NCBI GenBank assembly: GCA_013298525.1
Contig: JAAFHW010000005.1
Span: 1-60,359, forward strand
Length of the DNA: 60,359 bases
Source of the DNA: Flavobacteriia bacterium
GTDB lineage: Bacteria; Bacteroidota; Bacteroidia; Flavobacteriales; Flavobacteriaceae
Reading direction: 5' to 3'
Shown here: positions 18,269-27,090 of the stretch, in pieces
Layout: each line of letters opens with the position of its first letter
Numbering within the stretch: position 1 is the stretch's first letter
Notes under the pieces: generated by a model
The model's input: only the letters and a program-made list of their open reading frames with translations
Database searches by the model: none
Told to the model about the DNA's origin: nothing
Translations under genes and position numbers: made by a program

Positions 18269-19303
18269 TTACAAACCGTGGCTATTCTCAGGCTTTTCAT
18301 CTTCTACATTTAGCATTTCCCAAAGTTTATCTTTTAATTCTGTTAAACCTTGCTGTGCAACAGATGAAATGAACATATATGGAATTCCGAGTTTGGATTT
18401 ATCTAGATGTTGTTTCATTTCTGCTTTTAATTCATCATCGAGCATATCGCATTTTGAGATTACTAAAAGTCTATCTTTATCCAACATTTCTGGATTGTAA
18501 CGACGTAATTCGTCTAATAGAATTTCGTATTCTTTTTTAATATCATCCGCATCGGCTGGAACCAAGAATAACAGCGTTGAATTTCTTTCGATATGACGCA
18601 AGAAATAATGTCCTAATCCTTTTCCTTCAGCTGCACCTTCAATGATTCCTGGAATATCTGCTATAACAAACGATTGAAATTCTCTGTAAGCAACAATTCC
18701 TAAATTAGGTTTTAATGTTGTAAATGGATAATCTGCAATTTTTGGTTTAGCTGAAGTTAAAACTGAAAGTAAAGTTGATTTTCCTGCATTAGGAAATCCT
18801 ACTAAACCAACATCAGCAAGCACCTTTAATTCTAGAATAACATCCAATTCTGTTGAAGGCATTCCGGGTTGTGAATATCTTGGCGTTTGGTTGGTTGAAC
18901 TTCTAAAATGCCAATTTCCCAATCCTCCTTTTCCTCCTTGAGCTAGAATTCGTTCTTCACCGTGTTCTGTAATTTCAAAAAGAATTTCTCCTGTTTCGAT
19001 ATCTTTTACCACAGTACCTAATGGCACTTCTACATATTTATCTTCTCCATCGTGACCTGTACTTCTGGAACTTCCTCCATCGCCACCGTGACCACCACGC
19101 ATATGTTTTACAAATTTCAAATGGAATAATGTCCAAAGATTTTTGTTTCCTTTTATATAAACGTGTCCACCACGACCTCCATCACCACCATCTGGACCGC
19201 CTTTTTCAATAAATTTTTCTCTATGTAAATGCGTAGAACCTTTTCCTCCTTTTCCGGAAGTAACATATATTTTTACGTAGTCTACAAAATTTCCTTCTGT
19301 CAT
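18269..19303 (-). CDS. obgE: GTPase ObgE (CgtA)
   Basis: Obg is an essential GTPase in large-subunit ribosome assembly and stress signalling. The 344-residue protein has the glycine-rich Obg fold (residues about 5-160, with [15 protein letters not shown] and [11 protein letters not shown]) and a G domain with GFPNAGKST (G1), [10 protein letters not shown] (G3 region) and SKCD (G4 position). The C-terminus is short, as in many Bacteroidota. Despite 148 nt between genes, it follows the CNNM-like gene on the same strand, with the TTCAGTG word tract between. Confidence 0.95.
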   Translation of the reverse strand: MTEGNFVDYVKIYVTSGKGGKGSTHLHREKFIEKGGPDGGDGGRGGHVYIKGNKNLWTLFHLKFVKHMRGGHGGDGGSSRSTGHDGEDKYVEVPLGTVVKDIETGEILFEITEHGEERILAQGGKGGLGNWHFRSSTNQTPRYSQPGMPSTELDVILELKVLADVGLVGFPNAGKSTLLSVLTSAKPKIADYPFTTLKPNLGIVAYREFQSFVIADIPGIIEGAAEGKGLGHYFLRHIERNSTLLFLVPADADDIKKEYEILLDELRRYNPEMLDKDRLLVISKCDMLDDELKAEMKQHLDKSKLGIPYMFISSVAQQGLTELKDKLWEMLNVEDEKPENSHGL

Positions 19304-19309
19304 TTTATT

Positions 19310-19448
19310 AGTGTTCAGTGTTCAGTGTTCAGTATTCAGTGATTTAGATTATCTAAAACAATACTTTCACCTTTCACTATTTATTTTTTCAATGAACAAA
19401 TTCAATTCATCAGAAAAACTGAGAACTGAACACTGAACACTGAATACT
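19310..19448. repeat. Iterated TTCAGTG word tract forming a long inverted repeat
   Basis: The 7-bp word TTCAGTG (or TTCAGTA) is repeated four times at 19313-19341, and its reverse complement CACTGAA is repeated at 19424-19447. The two sides differ at only a few positions over about 30 bp and are separated by about 80 nt. The tract fills most of the gap between obgE and the CNNM-like gene. It is neither a terminator nor coding. Confidence 0.75.
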
Positions 19449-19451
19449 TAT

Positions 19452-20732
19452 TTAATTATTTTTAATATTGGTAACTAAAACTTTGTCAATTTTGACTCCA
19501 TCCATATCTATTACTTCAAATTCTAATTTGTTCCAAATAAGTTTTTGTCCTTGTTTTGGTATGATTCCTAACTCGGTTACGATTAATCCGCTTACGGTTG
19601 TTACATCGTAATCACCAATTAAATCGTCCATATCGAAATAGGTTAGAAAATCGTGCAACGAATAATGTCCGTCAACCAACCAACTTCCGTCTTCACGAGC
19701 AACAATTTTGAATTCATCTTCGTAGAAATCGGCAGCATCACCAACTAAAGCTTCTAGAATGTCATTCAATGTAATAATTCCTTGAAAAACTCCATGCTCA
19801 TCGGTTACTAAAGCATAGTGAACTTTAGAAATTTTAAAGTTTTCTAAGGCTTTATATGCAGATGTATGTTCGATGAAATAAACAGGTTCTTTAGTTATTT
19901 TCTTCAAATCAAACTCTCCACCTTTTTCAAAACTTACGAATAAATCTTTTAGAAGTACAATTCCTTCAACATCATCAAGATTGTCGCCGCAAACTGGATA
20001 AAATGAATGCAATTCGTCAAGAACTTTGTCTTTTATTTCTTGAACAGAATCTTCGTAAGACAAGTAAACAATAGAATTTCTGTGCGTCATTAACGAATTT
20101 ACTTTTCTATCGCCAATGTGAAAAACGCGTTCCACAATATCGTGTTCGATTTCTTGAATTTCTCCGCCTTCAGTTCCTTCTTTTATTATTGCTTTAATTT
20201 CTTCTTCAGTTACTTTTCCATCAGCTGTTGGTTTTATTTGTAATACTTTCAATAAAAAATCTGTTGAAGTTGTAAGTAACCAAATAAATGGCATGGTAAC
20301 TTTCGAAACAATTTTCATTGGAACGGCTACAGCTTTTGCAATTGATTCTGGGTAATTTAATCCGATTCGTTTTGGTAATAATTCTCCGAGAACTAAAGAG
20401 AAAAAAGTTAAAGTTACTACTACAATTCCCACTGCAATTGAATTGGCGTAAGGTTTTAAAGTTTCAAACGATGCTACAAAATTTTGAACATCGGTTGTTA
20501 TTTTATCACCTGAATAAATACCGGTTAGAATTCCGATTAATGTGATTCCAATTTGAACTGTAGATAAAAATTCGTTTGGTGAATTTGCCAAGTCTAAAGC
20601 CGCTTTGGCATTGGCATTCCCTTTTTTTGCAGCCGTTTCTAATCGGTTTTTTCTTGCCGAAATCAATGCGATTTCTGACATTGAAAAAACACCATTCAAA
20701 ATGATTAGAAAAAGTATTATTAAAATTTCCAT
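19452..20732 (-). CDS. CNNM/CorC-HlyC family membrane protein
   Basis: The 426-residue protein has an N-terminal DUF21 membrane domain (residues about 1-190, four hydrophobic segments, SEIALISARKNRLE after the first), a pair of CBS domains (about 200-330) and a C-terminal CorC/HlyC domain (about 345-420, GSWLVDGHYSLHDF). Members bind Mg-ATP through the CBS pair and are linked to Mg2+ or Co2+ efflux; the old name haemolysin is misleading. The transported ion is inferred. It has no close operon partner. Confidence 0.88.
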   Translation of the reverse strand: MEILIILFLIILNGVFSMSEIALISARKNRLETAAKKGNANAKAALDLANSPNEFLSTVQIGITLIGILTGIYSGDKITTDVQNFVASFETLKPYANSIAVGIVVVTLTFFSLVLGELLPKRIGLNYPESIAKAVAVPMKIVSKVTMPFIWLLTTSTDFLLKVLQIKPTADGKVTEEEIKAIIKEGTEGGEIQEIEHDIVERVFHIGDRKVNSLMTHRNSIVYLSYEDSVQEIKDKVLDELHSFYPVCGDNLDDVEGIVLLKDLFVSFEKGGEFDLKKITKEPVYFIEHTSAYKALENFKISKVHYALVTDEHGVFQGIITLNDILEALVGDAADFYEDEFKIVAREDGSWLVDGHYSLHDFLTYFDMDDLIGDYDVTTVSGLIVTELGIIPKQGQKLIWNKLEFEVIDMDGVKIDKVLVTNIKNN

Positions 20733-20852
20733 AGTTTAAAATTACAAAAAAAGAGCATAAATCCCTATTATCGGAAATAGCTCCTTTTGTGAGTGCAAAT
20801 ATCTGAAAAAAAATTGAATGCTCGAAATTTATCTCGAAGCCAATTCTGTAGA

Positions 20853-21425
20853 TTATAATTTATCGAAAATTTGATTCAATCGTTCGTTAACTTCTAAGAT
20901 GGTTCCAATACCATTTACAGCGTGAAATTTTCCTTGAGCTTTGTAATAATCCATTAAAGGAGCTGTTTTTTGGTTGTATTCGTCGTAACGATTTCTGATT
21001 TTTTCTTCATCTTGATCGTCTGGTCTTCCAGAAGTTTTTCCTCTTTCTAACAAACGTGCTACAAGGATATTATCATCTGCTTCAAGCGCAACAGTAGCTG
21101 TAATATTTTGACCTTTAGATTCTAAAAACTTATCTAAAGCTTCTGCTTGCGCTAACGTTCTTGGGAAACCATCAAATAAAAATCCTGCCGAATGTGGGTT
21201 TTTATCAACTTCGCTTTGCAACATTTGGATAGTTACTTCATCTGGAACTAAATCGCCTTTATCCATAAAAGTTTTGGCTAATTTTCCTAAATCAGTATCA
21301 TTTTTGATGTTAAATCTAAAAATATCTCCTGTTGAAAGATGCGTTAAATTGTATTTTTCTTTTAAAAATTCAGCTTGTGTGCCTTTTCCTGCACCTGGTT
21401 TTCCGAAAAGAACGATGTTGATCAT
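20853..21425 (-). CDS. adk: Adenylate kinase
   Basis: Adenylate kinase interconverts ATP plus AMP and two ADP. The 190-residue protein has the P-loop GKPGAGKGTQ (residues 8-17), the AMP-binding HLSTGDIFR and FLFDGFPRT segments and RLLERGKTSGRPDD at the lid. The lid is of the short type, without a zinc finger, as in many Bacteroidota. It lies 35 nt downstream of hpt on the same strand, a purine-nucleotide pair, with a 16-bp tandem duplication at the junction. Confidence 0.95.
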   Translation of the reverse strand: MINIVLFGKPGAGKGTQAEFLKEKYNLTHLSTGDIFRFNIKNDTDLGKLAKTFMDKGDLVPDEVTIQMLQSEVDKNPHSAGFLFDGFPRTLAQAEALDKFLESKGQNITATVALEADDNILVARLLERGKTSGRPDDQDEEKIRNRYDEYNQKTAPLMDYYKAQGKFHAVNGIGTILEVNERLNQIFDKL

Positions 21426-21434
21426 TTTGATTAA

Positions 21435-21466
21435 GATTGTTAGATTATTGGATTGTTAGATTATTG
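21435..21466. repeat. Exact 16-bp tandem duplication at the hpt end
   Basis: GATTGTTAGATTATTG occurs twice without a gap (21435-21450 and 21451-21466). The second copy contains the hpt stop codon and last codon, so one unit supplies the gene end and the other lies in the 3' region. Confidence 0.85.
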
Positions 21467-21991
21467 TGCTAATTGATAAACGTCTGCTAGGTTTCTTCCT
21501 AATCCATCGTAGTCTAAACCATATCCAACGATGAATTTGTTAGGAATTCTAATCCCTACGTAATCTATTTTAATATCTTTTTTGTATGCTTCTGGTTTGA
21601 AAAATAAAGTTGCAATTTTTAAATGCTTTACTCCTTTTTCTTTAAAAATTGCTTTCAATTCTTCGATTGTATTTCCTGTATCAACGATATCTTCAACGAT
21701 TACAACAGTTCTTCCTTCAAGGTTTTCGTTGATTCCGATTAGTTGTTTAACGTCATTTGTAGATTGCGTTCCTTCATAAGAAGCCATTTTCATAAAACTC
21801 ACTTCACACATTCCTCTGTAATGTTTCATCAAATCGGACATTACCATAAAGGAACCATTTAAAATTCCAACAAAAACCGGAACTTCATCAAAAAAATCGT
21901 CGTCCATTTGTTTGGCCATATTTGCAATTGCGAAGTCAATTTCTTCTGAAGAAATAAATGGCTCGAAAGTTTTATCGTGAAGATGTATCAT
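21461..21991 (-). CDS. hpt: Hypoxanthine phosphoribosyltransferase
   Basis: Hpt salvages hypoxanthine (and often guanine) to the nucleotide using PRPP. The 176-residue protein has the PRPP-binding loop VVIVEDIVDTGNT (about residues 95-107), the N-terminal VGILNGSFMVMSDLMKHY segment and the C-terminal VGYGLDYDGLGRNL. The length is normal. It lies upstream of adk in the same direction and is divergent from the gene at 22091. Confidence 0.94.
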   Translation of the reverse strand: MIHLHDKTFEPFISSEEIDFAIANMAKQMDDDFFDEVPVFVGILNGSFMVMSDLMKHYRGMCEVSFMKMASYEGTQSTNDVKQLIGINENLEGRTVVIVEDIVDTGNTIEELKAIFKEKGVKHLKIATLFFKPEAYKKDIKIDYVGIRIPNKFIVGYGLDYDGLGRNLADVYQLAQ

Positions 21992-22019
21992 TGTGTTGTT
22001 GTTTTAAAAAATAAAGGAG

Positions 22020-22052
22020 CAAATTTACGAAGTAATAACTATTTAATAACAA
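22020..22052 (-). promoter_or_regulatory. Promoter of hpt
   Basis: The minus strand shows TTG (22050-22052), 22 nt, then TAAATTTG (22020-22027), an exact -7 match at the long end of accepted spacing. It lies 28 nt upstream of the hpt ATG and next to the divergent promoter at 22057-22086. Confidence 0.6.
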
Positions 22053-22056
22053 GTAT

Positions 22057-22086
22057 TTTGACTTTTTTGCAAAATTGATATATTTA
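22057..22086 (+). promoter_or_regulatory. Promoter abutting the gene at 22091
   Basis: TTTG (22057-22060), 18 nt, then TATATTTA (22079-22086) differs from TAnnTTTG only in the last base. The ATG follows 4 nt later, which predicts a leaderless or near-leaderless mRNA. Confidence 0.5.
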
Positions 22087-22090
22087 CAAA

Positions 22091-22624
22091 ATGAATGAAA
22101 CTTATTACAATCAAATCGCTAAAAGTACAGCACATAGGAAAAGTAGAGATGATAATAAAGATTTCATCTTTGCCAATCCAGATTATTTAAAGTATTTATT
22201 AGAAATTGCATTTAATGTTAAGGATAAAAATCACCATAAAGCTTGTTGGATTTTGGAATTGATATGTGAAGAAAAAATGGATTTATTTTTACCTTTTTTA
22301 GAAGATTTTTGCGAGACTTTACCTCATTATAAAAATGATTCTGCAATACGTTCGATTTCTAAAATCTGTTTGTTTATATCCAATTCTAAAAAATATTCTT
22401 TAACAGAAAATCAAGAAGAAAAGATAATTGAAACTTGTTTAGATTGGTTGATTGAATCCAACAAAGCCGCAAATGCTGCATACACTATGCGAACTTTATA
22501 CAATCTTGGCAAAAAACACCACTGGGTAAATGAGGAATTAAAATTTTTACTTCAAAGAGATTGCAGTCATCAAACTCCTGCTTATAAATCGGCAGTGAAA
22601 GATATTTTGAAACGATTAAAATAA
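22091..22624 (+). CDS. Helical-repeat (HEAT-like) protein of unknown function
   Basis: The 177-residue soluble protein is almost wholly alpha-helical. It consists of paired helices such as YLKYLLEIAFNVKDKNHHKACWILELICEE (about residues 31-60) and NAAYTMRTLYNLGKKHHWVNEEL, a pattern suggesting HEAT-like repeats. Similar small proteins in Flavobacteria have sometimes been labelled adenylosuccinate lyase, but no lyase signature is present and I would not use that name. It is divergent from hpt and lies 89 nt upstream of purK. Confidence 0.65.
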   Translation: MNETYYNQIAKSTAHRKSRDDNKDFIFANPDYLKYLLEIAFNVKDKNHHKACWILELICEEKMDLFLPFLEDFCETLPHYKNDSAIRSISKICLFISNSKKYSLTENQEEKIIETCLDWLIESNKAANAAYTMRTLYNLGKKHHWVNEELKFLLQRDCSHQTPAYKSAVKDILKRLK

Positions 22625-22635
22625 TTTCAAATGTT

Positions 22636-22643
22636 TATCTTTG
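22636..22643 (+). promoter_or_regulatory. -7 box upstream of purK
   Basis: TATCTTTG matches TAnnTTTG exactly, 12 nt after the previous stop and 70 nt upstream of the preferred purK ATG. No TTTG or TTG stands at the right distance upstream. Confidence 0.5.
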
Positions 22644-22713
22644 CGCAAACACAACTAAAATGACTCGAGCGAAGCGACTGCATGAGACCATTAAAAACAA
22701 TAACTACGACGTA

Positions 22714-23877
22714 ATGAATTATTTCTCATCCGATTTTAAGTTAGGAATTCTCGGTGGCGGACAATTAGGTAAAATGCTTTTGACCGAAACTAGAAAATTC
22801 GATATACAAACTTTGGTTTTAGAACCAAGTGAAGAAGCGCCAGCAAGATACAGTTGTAATGCTTTTTACAAAGGAAGTTTGATGGATTATGACACCGTTT
22901 ACCAATTTGGAAAAATGGTGAATCTTTTAACAATCGAAATCGAAAACGTAAATCTAGATGCTTTAGACGTTTTGGAATCGGAAGGATTACCAATATTTCC
23001 TTCACCAAAAACATTGCGTTTGATTCAGAATAAAGGTCGTCAAAAAGATTTTTATGTTGAAAATAACATACCAACTTCACTACATCAACGATTTGTAGAT
23101 TTGAATGATTTGAGAAAATCGTTAGAAAAAGACGAATTAGAATTTCCTTTTGTGTGGAAATGTGCTCAATTTGGTTATGATGGAAATGGCGTAAAAATAG
23201 TTCGCTCAACAATAGATTTAATAAATTTACCTGAAGTAGAATGTATTGCTGAACAAATGGTTCCGTTTAAAAATGAGTTGGCTGTAATTGTAGCGCGTTC
23301 AGTTTCTGGTGAAGTTAAAACTTATCCTGTGGTGGAAATGGAATTTCATCCTGAAGCCAATCAAGTAGAATATGTGATTTGTCCAGCTCGTATTGATGAT
23401 AAAGTGGCTCAAAAAGCTACTGAAATTGCCTTAAAAGTTTCAAAAGCGTTCAATCACGTTGGACTATTGGCAGTAGAAATGTTTCAAACTGAGGATGATG
23501 AAATTTTAGTAAACGAAGTTGCTCCAAGACCTCACAATTCGGGACATTATTCGATTGAAGCGAGTTATACTTCGCAATTTGAAAATCATTTACGTGCCAT
23601 TTTAAACTTACCTTTAGGAACTACCGATAGCAAAGTTGCTGGAATTATGGTAAATTTGGTCGGTGAAGAAGGTTTTTCGGGTCAAGTTATTTACGAAAAC
23701 ATTGAAAAAATAATGGCAATTGATGGTGTTACACCTCACATTTACGGTAAAAGAGAAACAAGACCTTTCCGAAAAATGGGACACGTTACGATTGTGAATG
23801 AAAATATGGCTGAAGCAAGAAAGGTTGCTGAAGATGTGAAGAATAGTATTAGAGTTATTAGTGGTCAGTCGCAGTAA
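22714..23877 (+). CDS. purK: N5-carboxyaminoimidazole ribonucleotide synthase
   Basis: PurK makes N5-CAIR from AIR, bicarbonate and ATP in purine synthesis. It is an ATP-grasp enzyme: FKLGILGGGQLGKML at the N-terminus, FVWKCAQFGYDGNGVKIV for ATP binding, and VNEVAPRPHNSGHYSIEA with metal-binding residues. I chose the ATG at 22714 (MNYFSSDFKLG, 387 residues), the usual family start; an ATG at 22660 would add 18 residues of unusual sequence. It is followed by purE, so the two steps are encoded side by side. Confidence 0.94.
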   Translation: MNYFSSDFKLGILGGGQLGKMLLTETRKFDIQTLVLEPSEEAPARYSCNAFYKGSLMDYDTVYQFGKMVNLLTIEIENVNLDALDVLESEGLPIFPSPKTLRLIQNKGRQKDFYVENNIPTSLHQRFVDLNDLRKSLEKDELEFPFVWKCAQFGYDGNGVKIVRSTIDLINLPEVECIAEQMVPFKNELAVIVARSVSGEVKTYPVVEMEFHPEANQVEYVICPARIDDKVAQKATEIALKVSKAFNHVGLLAVEMFQTEDDEILVNEVAPRPHNSGHYSIEASYTSQFENHLRAILNLPLGTTDSKVAGIMVNLVGEEGFSGQVIYENIEKIMAIDGVTPHIYGKRETRPFRKMGHVTIVNENMAEARKVAEDVKNSIRVISGQSQ

Positions 23878-23938
23878 TCAATCGCAGTTGGCAGTTGTGG
23901 TCAATAGAAACAATTTTAAACAACATTAAACTAAAATA

Positions 23939-24424
23939 ATGAGCAAAGTAGCCATCATAATGGGAAGCATTTCAGATATGCCGGTAATGCAAGAAGCCAT
24001 CGACATCTTAAAAGGATTTGACATCGAAACCGAAGTGGATATTGTTTCGGCACACAGAACACCTGAGAAATTATTTGATTTTAGTAAAAATGCACACACT
24101 CGTGGTATTTCAGTGATTATTGCTGGCGCTGGTGGCGCGGCTCATTTGCCGGGAATGGTTGCTTCTATGTCGCCACTTCCTGTAATTGGAGTTCCTGTAA
24201 AATCTAGCAATTCTATCGATGGTTGGGATTCGGTTTTATCGATTCTTCAAATGCCTGGTGGCGTTCCTGTTGCAACTGTTGCGTTAAACGGAGCAAAAAA
24301 TGCCGGAATTCTAGCCGCACAAATCATCGGAAGTCACGATAAATGTGTCCTTGATAAAATCATTTTCTACAAAGAAAGTTTGAAAGATGCTGTGAATAAA
24401 GCCGCATCTGAATTGAAAAAATAA
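23939..24424 (+). CDS. purE: N5-carboxyaminoimidazole ribonucleotide mutase
   Basis: PurE moves the carboxyl group of N5-CAIR to give CAIR, the step after PurK. The 161-residue protein has the class I signature: MGSISDMPVMQEA near the N-terminus, SAHRTPEKLFDF and AGAGGAAHLPGMVA with the catalytic His, and SILQMPGGVPVATVAL. The length is normal for class I PurE. It lies 61 nt after purK on the same strand. Confidence 0.96.
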   Translation: MSKVAIIMGSISDMPVMQEAIDILKGFDIETEVDIVSAHRTPEKLFDFSKNAHTRGISVIIAGAGGAAHLPGMVASMSPLPVIGVPVKSSNSIDGWDSVLSILQMPGGVPVATVALNGAKNAGILAAQIIGSHDKCVLDKIIFYKESLKDAVNKAASELKK

Positions 24425-24425
24425 T

Positions 24426-24433
24426 TATCTTTG
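24426..24433 (+). promoter_or_regulatory. -7 box upstream of the toxin-antitoxin pair
   Basis: TATCTTTG matches the Bacteroidota -7 box exactly, immediately after the purE stop and 14 nt before the antitoxin ATG. No clear upstream TTTG stands at the right spacing. Confidence 0.5.
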
Positions 24434-24447
24434 ATAAAAAGAATACT

Positions 24448-24675
24448 ATGAACATTCAAACTTCTAAAATTGAGTTGGCAAAGGTTATTTTGGATATTGA
24501 AAACCCAAAGTTGATTGAAGAAATTATACTTTTGATACAATCCAAATCCACTTTAACCGAAAAGCAAAAAGCGGCTATTGATGAAGCAATTTATTCATTG
24601 GAAAATAATGAAGGAATTACGCATAATATGGTTATGGAAGAAACTAGAAGTCGTTATTCTAAGTATTTCAAATAA
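24448..24675 (+). CDS. Putative antitoxin of a ParE-type pair
   Basis: The 75-residue acidic protein is helical, with MNIQTSKIELAKVILDIEN at the N-terminus and a helical C-terminal half (QKAAIDEAIYSLENNEG) ending in aromatic residues. No named antitoxin family is certain. The assignment rests on size and on its stop overlapping the start of the RelE/ParE-like gene as TAATG, the standard antitoxin-first order. It probably represses its own promoter, but no operator palindrome is evident. Confidence 0.7.
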   Translation: MNIQTSKIELAKVILDIENPKLIEEIILLIQSKSTLTEKQKAAIDEAIYSLENNEGITHNMVMEETRSRYSKYFK

Positions 24676-24962
24676 TGAATGTTATTTGGTCGCCACAAGC
24701 TAAAAAAGACTATTGGCAAAACATTGATTATTTAGAAGCTGAATGGACATTTCAAGATGTTGTGAATTTTATCGACAAAGTTGACTACATAATTACTTTA
24801 TTAGATAAAAACAACATTGAATTCATTTCAACAAATTATAAAGAAGTTAATAAAGTGGTGATTACAAAACAAATTACTCTTTATTACAAAATAAATTCCA
24901 ACACCTTAGAATTACTTCGTTTTTGGAATACCTACCAAGATTTAGAAAATTTTAAACTTTAA
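24675..24962 (+). CDS. RelE/ParE-superfamily toxin
   Basis: The 95-residue protein begins MNVIWSPQAKKDYWQNIDYLEAEW, the alpha-beta start of ParE/RelE toxins, and continues with a helix (VVNFIDKVDYIITLL) and a C-terminal sheet ending LLRFWNTYQDLENF, where the family has (I)xxV(F/W)HxxxD. ParE toxins poison DNA gyrase and RelE toxins cleave mRNA; the target here cannot be told from the sequence. It overlaps its antitoxin gene by one base. The pair sits between core genes purE and the M3 peptidase. Confidence 0.8.
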   Translation: MNVIWSPQAKKDYWQNIDYLEAEWTFQDVVNFIDKVDYIITLLDKNNIEFISTNYKEVNKVVITKQITLYYKINSNTLELLRFWNTYQDLENFKL

Positions 24963-24965
24963 AAA

Positions 24966-24990
24966 ACTTTGCGCCTTTGCGCCTTTGCGA
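24966..24990. repeat. Three tandem CTTTGCGC words before the M3 peptidase gene
   Basis: The word CTTTGCGC (last copy CTTTGCGA) is repeated three times in phase at 8-bp intervals, ending 3 nt before the ATG at 24994. Each copy contains TTTG, so the tract could offer several -7-like TTTG ends, though none has the TA part of the box. Confidence 0.7.
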
Positions 24991-24993
24991 GCA

Positions 24994-27018
24994 ATGAAAA
25001 CACTTACCTCAACATTCAAAACTAAACATAACACCGCACCTTTTTCGCAAATAAAATTAGAAGATTACAAACCTGCTTTTATCGAAAATATCGCAAAAGC
25101 AAAAGCTGAAATTGATGCCATAATTACAAATTCTGAAACTCCAACATTTGAAAATACGATTGTTGCTTTAGATTTTTCTGGCGAACAATTGGACAGATTA
25201 TCTTCTATTTTCTTCAATTTGAATTCGGCAGAAACTTGTGACGAAATGCAAAAAATCGCTCAAGAAGTTTCTCCGTTGTTGACTGAGTTTAGTAATGATA
25301 TAGCTTTAAATGAAGACTTATTCAAAAGAGTTAAAGCCGTTTATGATCAAAAGGATTCGTTGATATTAACTACAGAACAAGCTACTTTATTAGACAAAAA
25401 ATTCAAAGGATTTTCTAGAAATGGAGCTTTATTGAATGAAGAAGACAAATTAAAATTACGTGAAATCGATACCGAATTAGCCAAAATAAAATTGACTTAT
25501 GGTGAAAATGTTTTGGCAGAAACCAACAATTATCAACTACATATAACTAACGAAGAAGATTTAAAAGGTTTGCCTGATGGCGCTAAAGAAATGGCAGCAA
25601 GTTTGGCAAAATCTAAAAATTTGGAAGGCTGGGTTTTTACTTTAGATTTTCCAAGTTATTTACCTTTTGTGACCTATGTTGAAAATCGTGAGTTACGTAA
25701 AGAAATTGCTATTGCAGCTGGAAAAAAATCATTTCAAGATAACGAATTCGACAACAAAGAAAACGTAAAACGAATTGTAGAATTACGTCATAAACGTGCA
25801 AATTTATTAGGATATAAATCGCATTCTGATTTTGTTTTGGAAGAACGAATGGCTCAAAATCCTGAAAAAGTACTTTCATTTTTGAATGATTTATTAGAAA
25901 AAGCAAAACCTGCTTCCCAAAAAGAATTTGCTCAACTAACTGCTTTCGCAAAAGAATTGGATGGAATTGAACAACTAGAAAAATGGGACGGCGCTTTCTA
26001 TTCAGAAAAATTGAAACAAAAATTATTCAACTTTGATGATGAGATTTTAAAACCTTATTTCAAGTTAGAAAATGTTTTAAATGGAGCATTTACTATTGCT
26101 GAAAAGCTATTCGGAATTACTTTTAAAGAAGTTTTTGATATTGACAAATACCACGAAGATGTTCAAACTTTTGAGGTTTTGGATTTCGAAGGACAATTAG
26201 TAGCCATTTTCTACTCCGATTTTTTCCCAAGAAAAGGAAAACGAAATGGCGCTTGGATGACTTCTTATAAATCGCAAGCCTTGAAAAATGGAATTAATGA
26301 AAGACCACACGTTTCTATCGTTTGTAATTTTACTCCACCAACAGAAACGAAACCTTCACTCCTAACCTTCAATGAAGTAACCACTTTATTTCACGAATTT
26401 GGTCACGCGTTACACGGAATGTTAGCCAACACAACTTATCCTAGTTTATCTGGAACTTCTGTTTATTGGGATTTTGTGGAATTACCAAGCCAAGTGATGG
26501 AAAATTGGTGTTACGAACCAGAAGCTTTGGCTTTATTTGCTAAACACTACGAAACTGGAGAAATCATTCCGCAAGAATATGTAGAAAAAATAAAAGAAAG
26601 TGCGAGTTTCTTGGAAGGAATGGCAACTTTAAGACAATTGAGTTTCGGAATATTAGACATGACGTATCACGGAAAATCACAAACTATTGCTGATGTCAAA
26701 GCTTTTGAAAAGCAAGCCATGGAAGGCACAAGTTTATATCCTGATGTGGAAGAAAATTGCATGAGTACTTCTTTTTCACACATATTTCAAGGAGGATATT
26801 CCTCTGGATATTATAGTTATAAATGGGCAGAAGTTTTAGATGCGGATGCGTTTGCCTATTTTCAAGAAAAAGGAATTTTCAATAAAGAAGTAGCTACTAA
26901 ATTTAAAGACAACGTCCTTTCAAAAGGTGGCACCGAATTACCAATGGAATTGTATAAAAAATTCCGTGGCCAAGAACCGAAAGCTGATGCGTTGTTGAAA
27001 CGTGCTGGGTTGATATAA
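24994..27018 (+). CDS. M3-family zinc metallopeptidase (oligopeptidase A / Dcp-like)
   Basis: The 674-residue protein has the M3 zinc site HEFGHALHG starting at about residue 467, with the third ligand Glu in the following ELPSQVMENW helix. The N-terminal all-helical domain forms the clam-shell that admits only short peptides. It has no signal peptide, so it is likely cytosolic and degrades peptides. Oligopeptidase A and peptidyl-dipeptidase Dcp cannot be distinguished safely. The ATG at 24994 is preferred over a TTG 9 nt upstream. Confidence 0.9.
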   Translation: MKTLTSTFKTKHNTAPFSQIKLEDYKPAFIENIAKAKAEIDAIITNSETPTFENTIVALDFSGEQLDRLSSIFFNLNSAETCDEMQKIAQEVSPLLTEFSNDIALNEDLFKRVKAVYDQKDSLILTTEQATLLDKKFKGFSRNGALLNEEDKLKLREIDTELAKIKLTYGENVLAETNNYQLHITNEEDLKGLPDGAKEMAASLAKSKNLEGWVFTLDFPSYLPFVTYVENRELRKEIAIAAGKKSFQDNEFDNKENVKRIVELRHKRANLLGYKSHSDFVLEERMAQNPEKVLSFLNDLLEKAKPASQKEFAQLTAFAKELDGIEQLEKWDGAFYSEKLKQKLFNFDDEILKPYFKLENVLNGAFTIAEKLFGITFKEVFDIDKYHEDVQTFEVLDFEGQLVAIFYSDFFPRKGKRNGAWMTSYKSQALKNGINERPHVSIVCNFTPPTETKPSLLTFNEVTTLFHEFGHALHGMLANTTYPSLSGTSVYWDFVELPSQVMENWCYEPEALALFAKHYETGEIIPQEYVEKIKESASFLEGMATLRQLSFGILDMTYHGKSQTIADVKAFEKQAMEGTSLYPDVEENCMSTSFSHIFQGGYSSGYYSYKWAEVLDADAFAYFQEKGIFNKEVATKFKDNVLSKGGTELPMELYKKFRGQEPKADALLKRAGLI

Positions 27019-27054
27019 AGTACGAGTTACGAAATACGAAGTCCGAAAAAAAAA

Positions 27055-27085
27055 TGACCGAAGGATAATGCTTCGGTTTCTTTTT
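27055..27085 (+). terminator. Terminator after the M3 peptidase gene
   Basis: ACCGAAG pairs perfectly with CTTCGGT around a 7-nt loop and is followed by TTCTTTTT. It lies about 40 nt after the peptidase stop and just upstream of the regulator's operator O1. Confidence 0.75.
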
Positions 27086-27090
27086 AAAAT

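Noticed and set aside
19310..19448. CRISPR array or attachment site
   Set aside because: The words are only 7 bp, lack spacers, and are mirrored; there are no cas genes or integrase nearby.
22091..22624. Adenylosuccinate lyase
   Set aside because: The protein is 177 residues with no lyase signature; the name seems to be a propagated label for such proteins.
22660..22713. Longer purK start at 22660
   Set aside because: The added 18 residues are not typical of PurK, and the ATG at 22714 gives the usual N-terminus. The longer form is not excluded.
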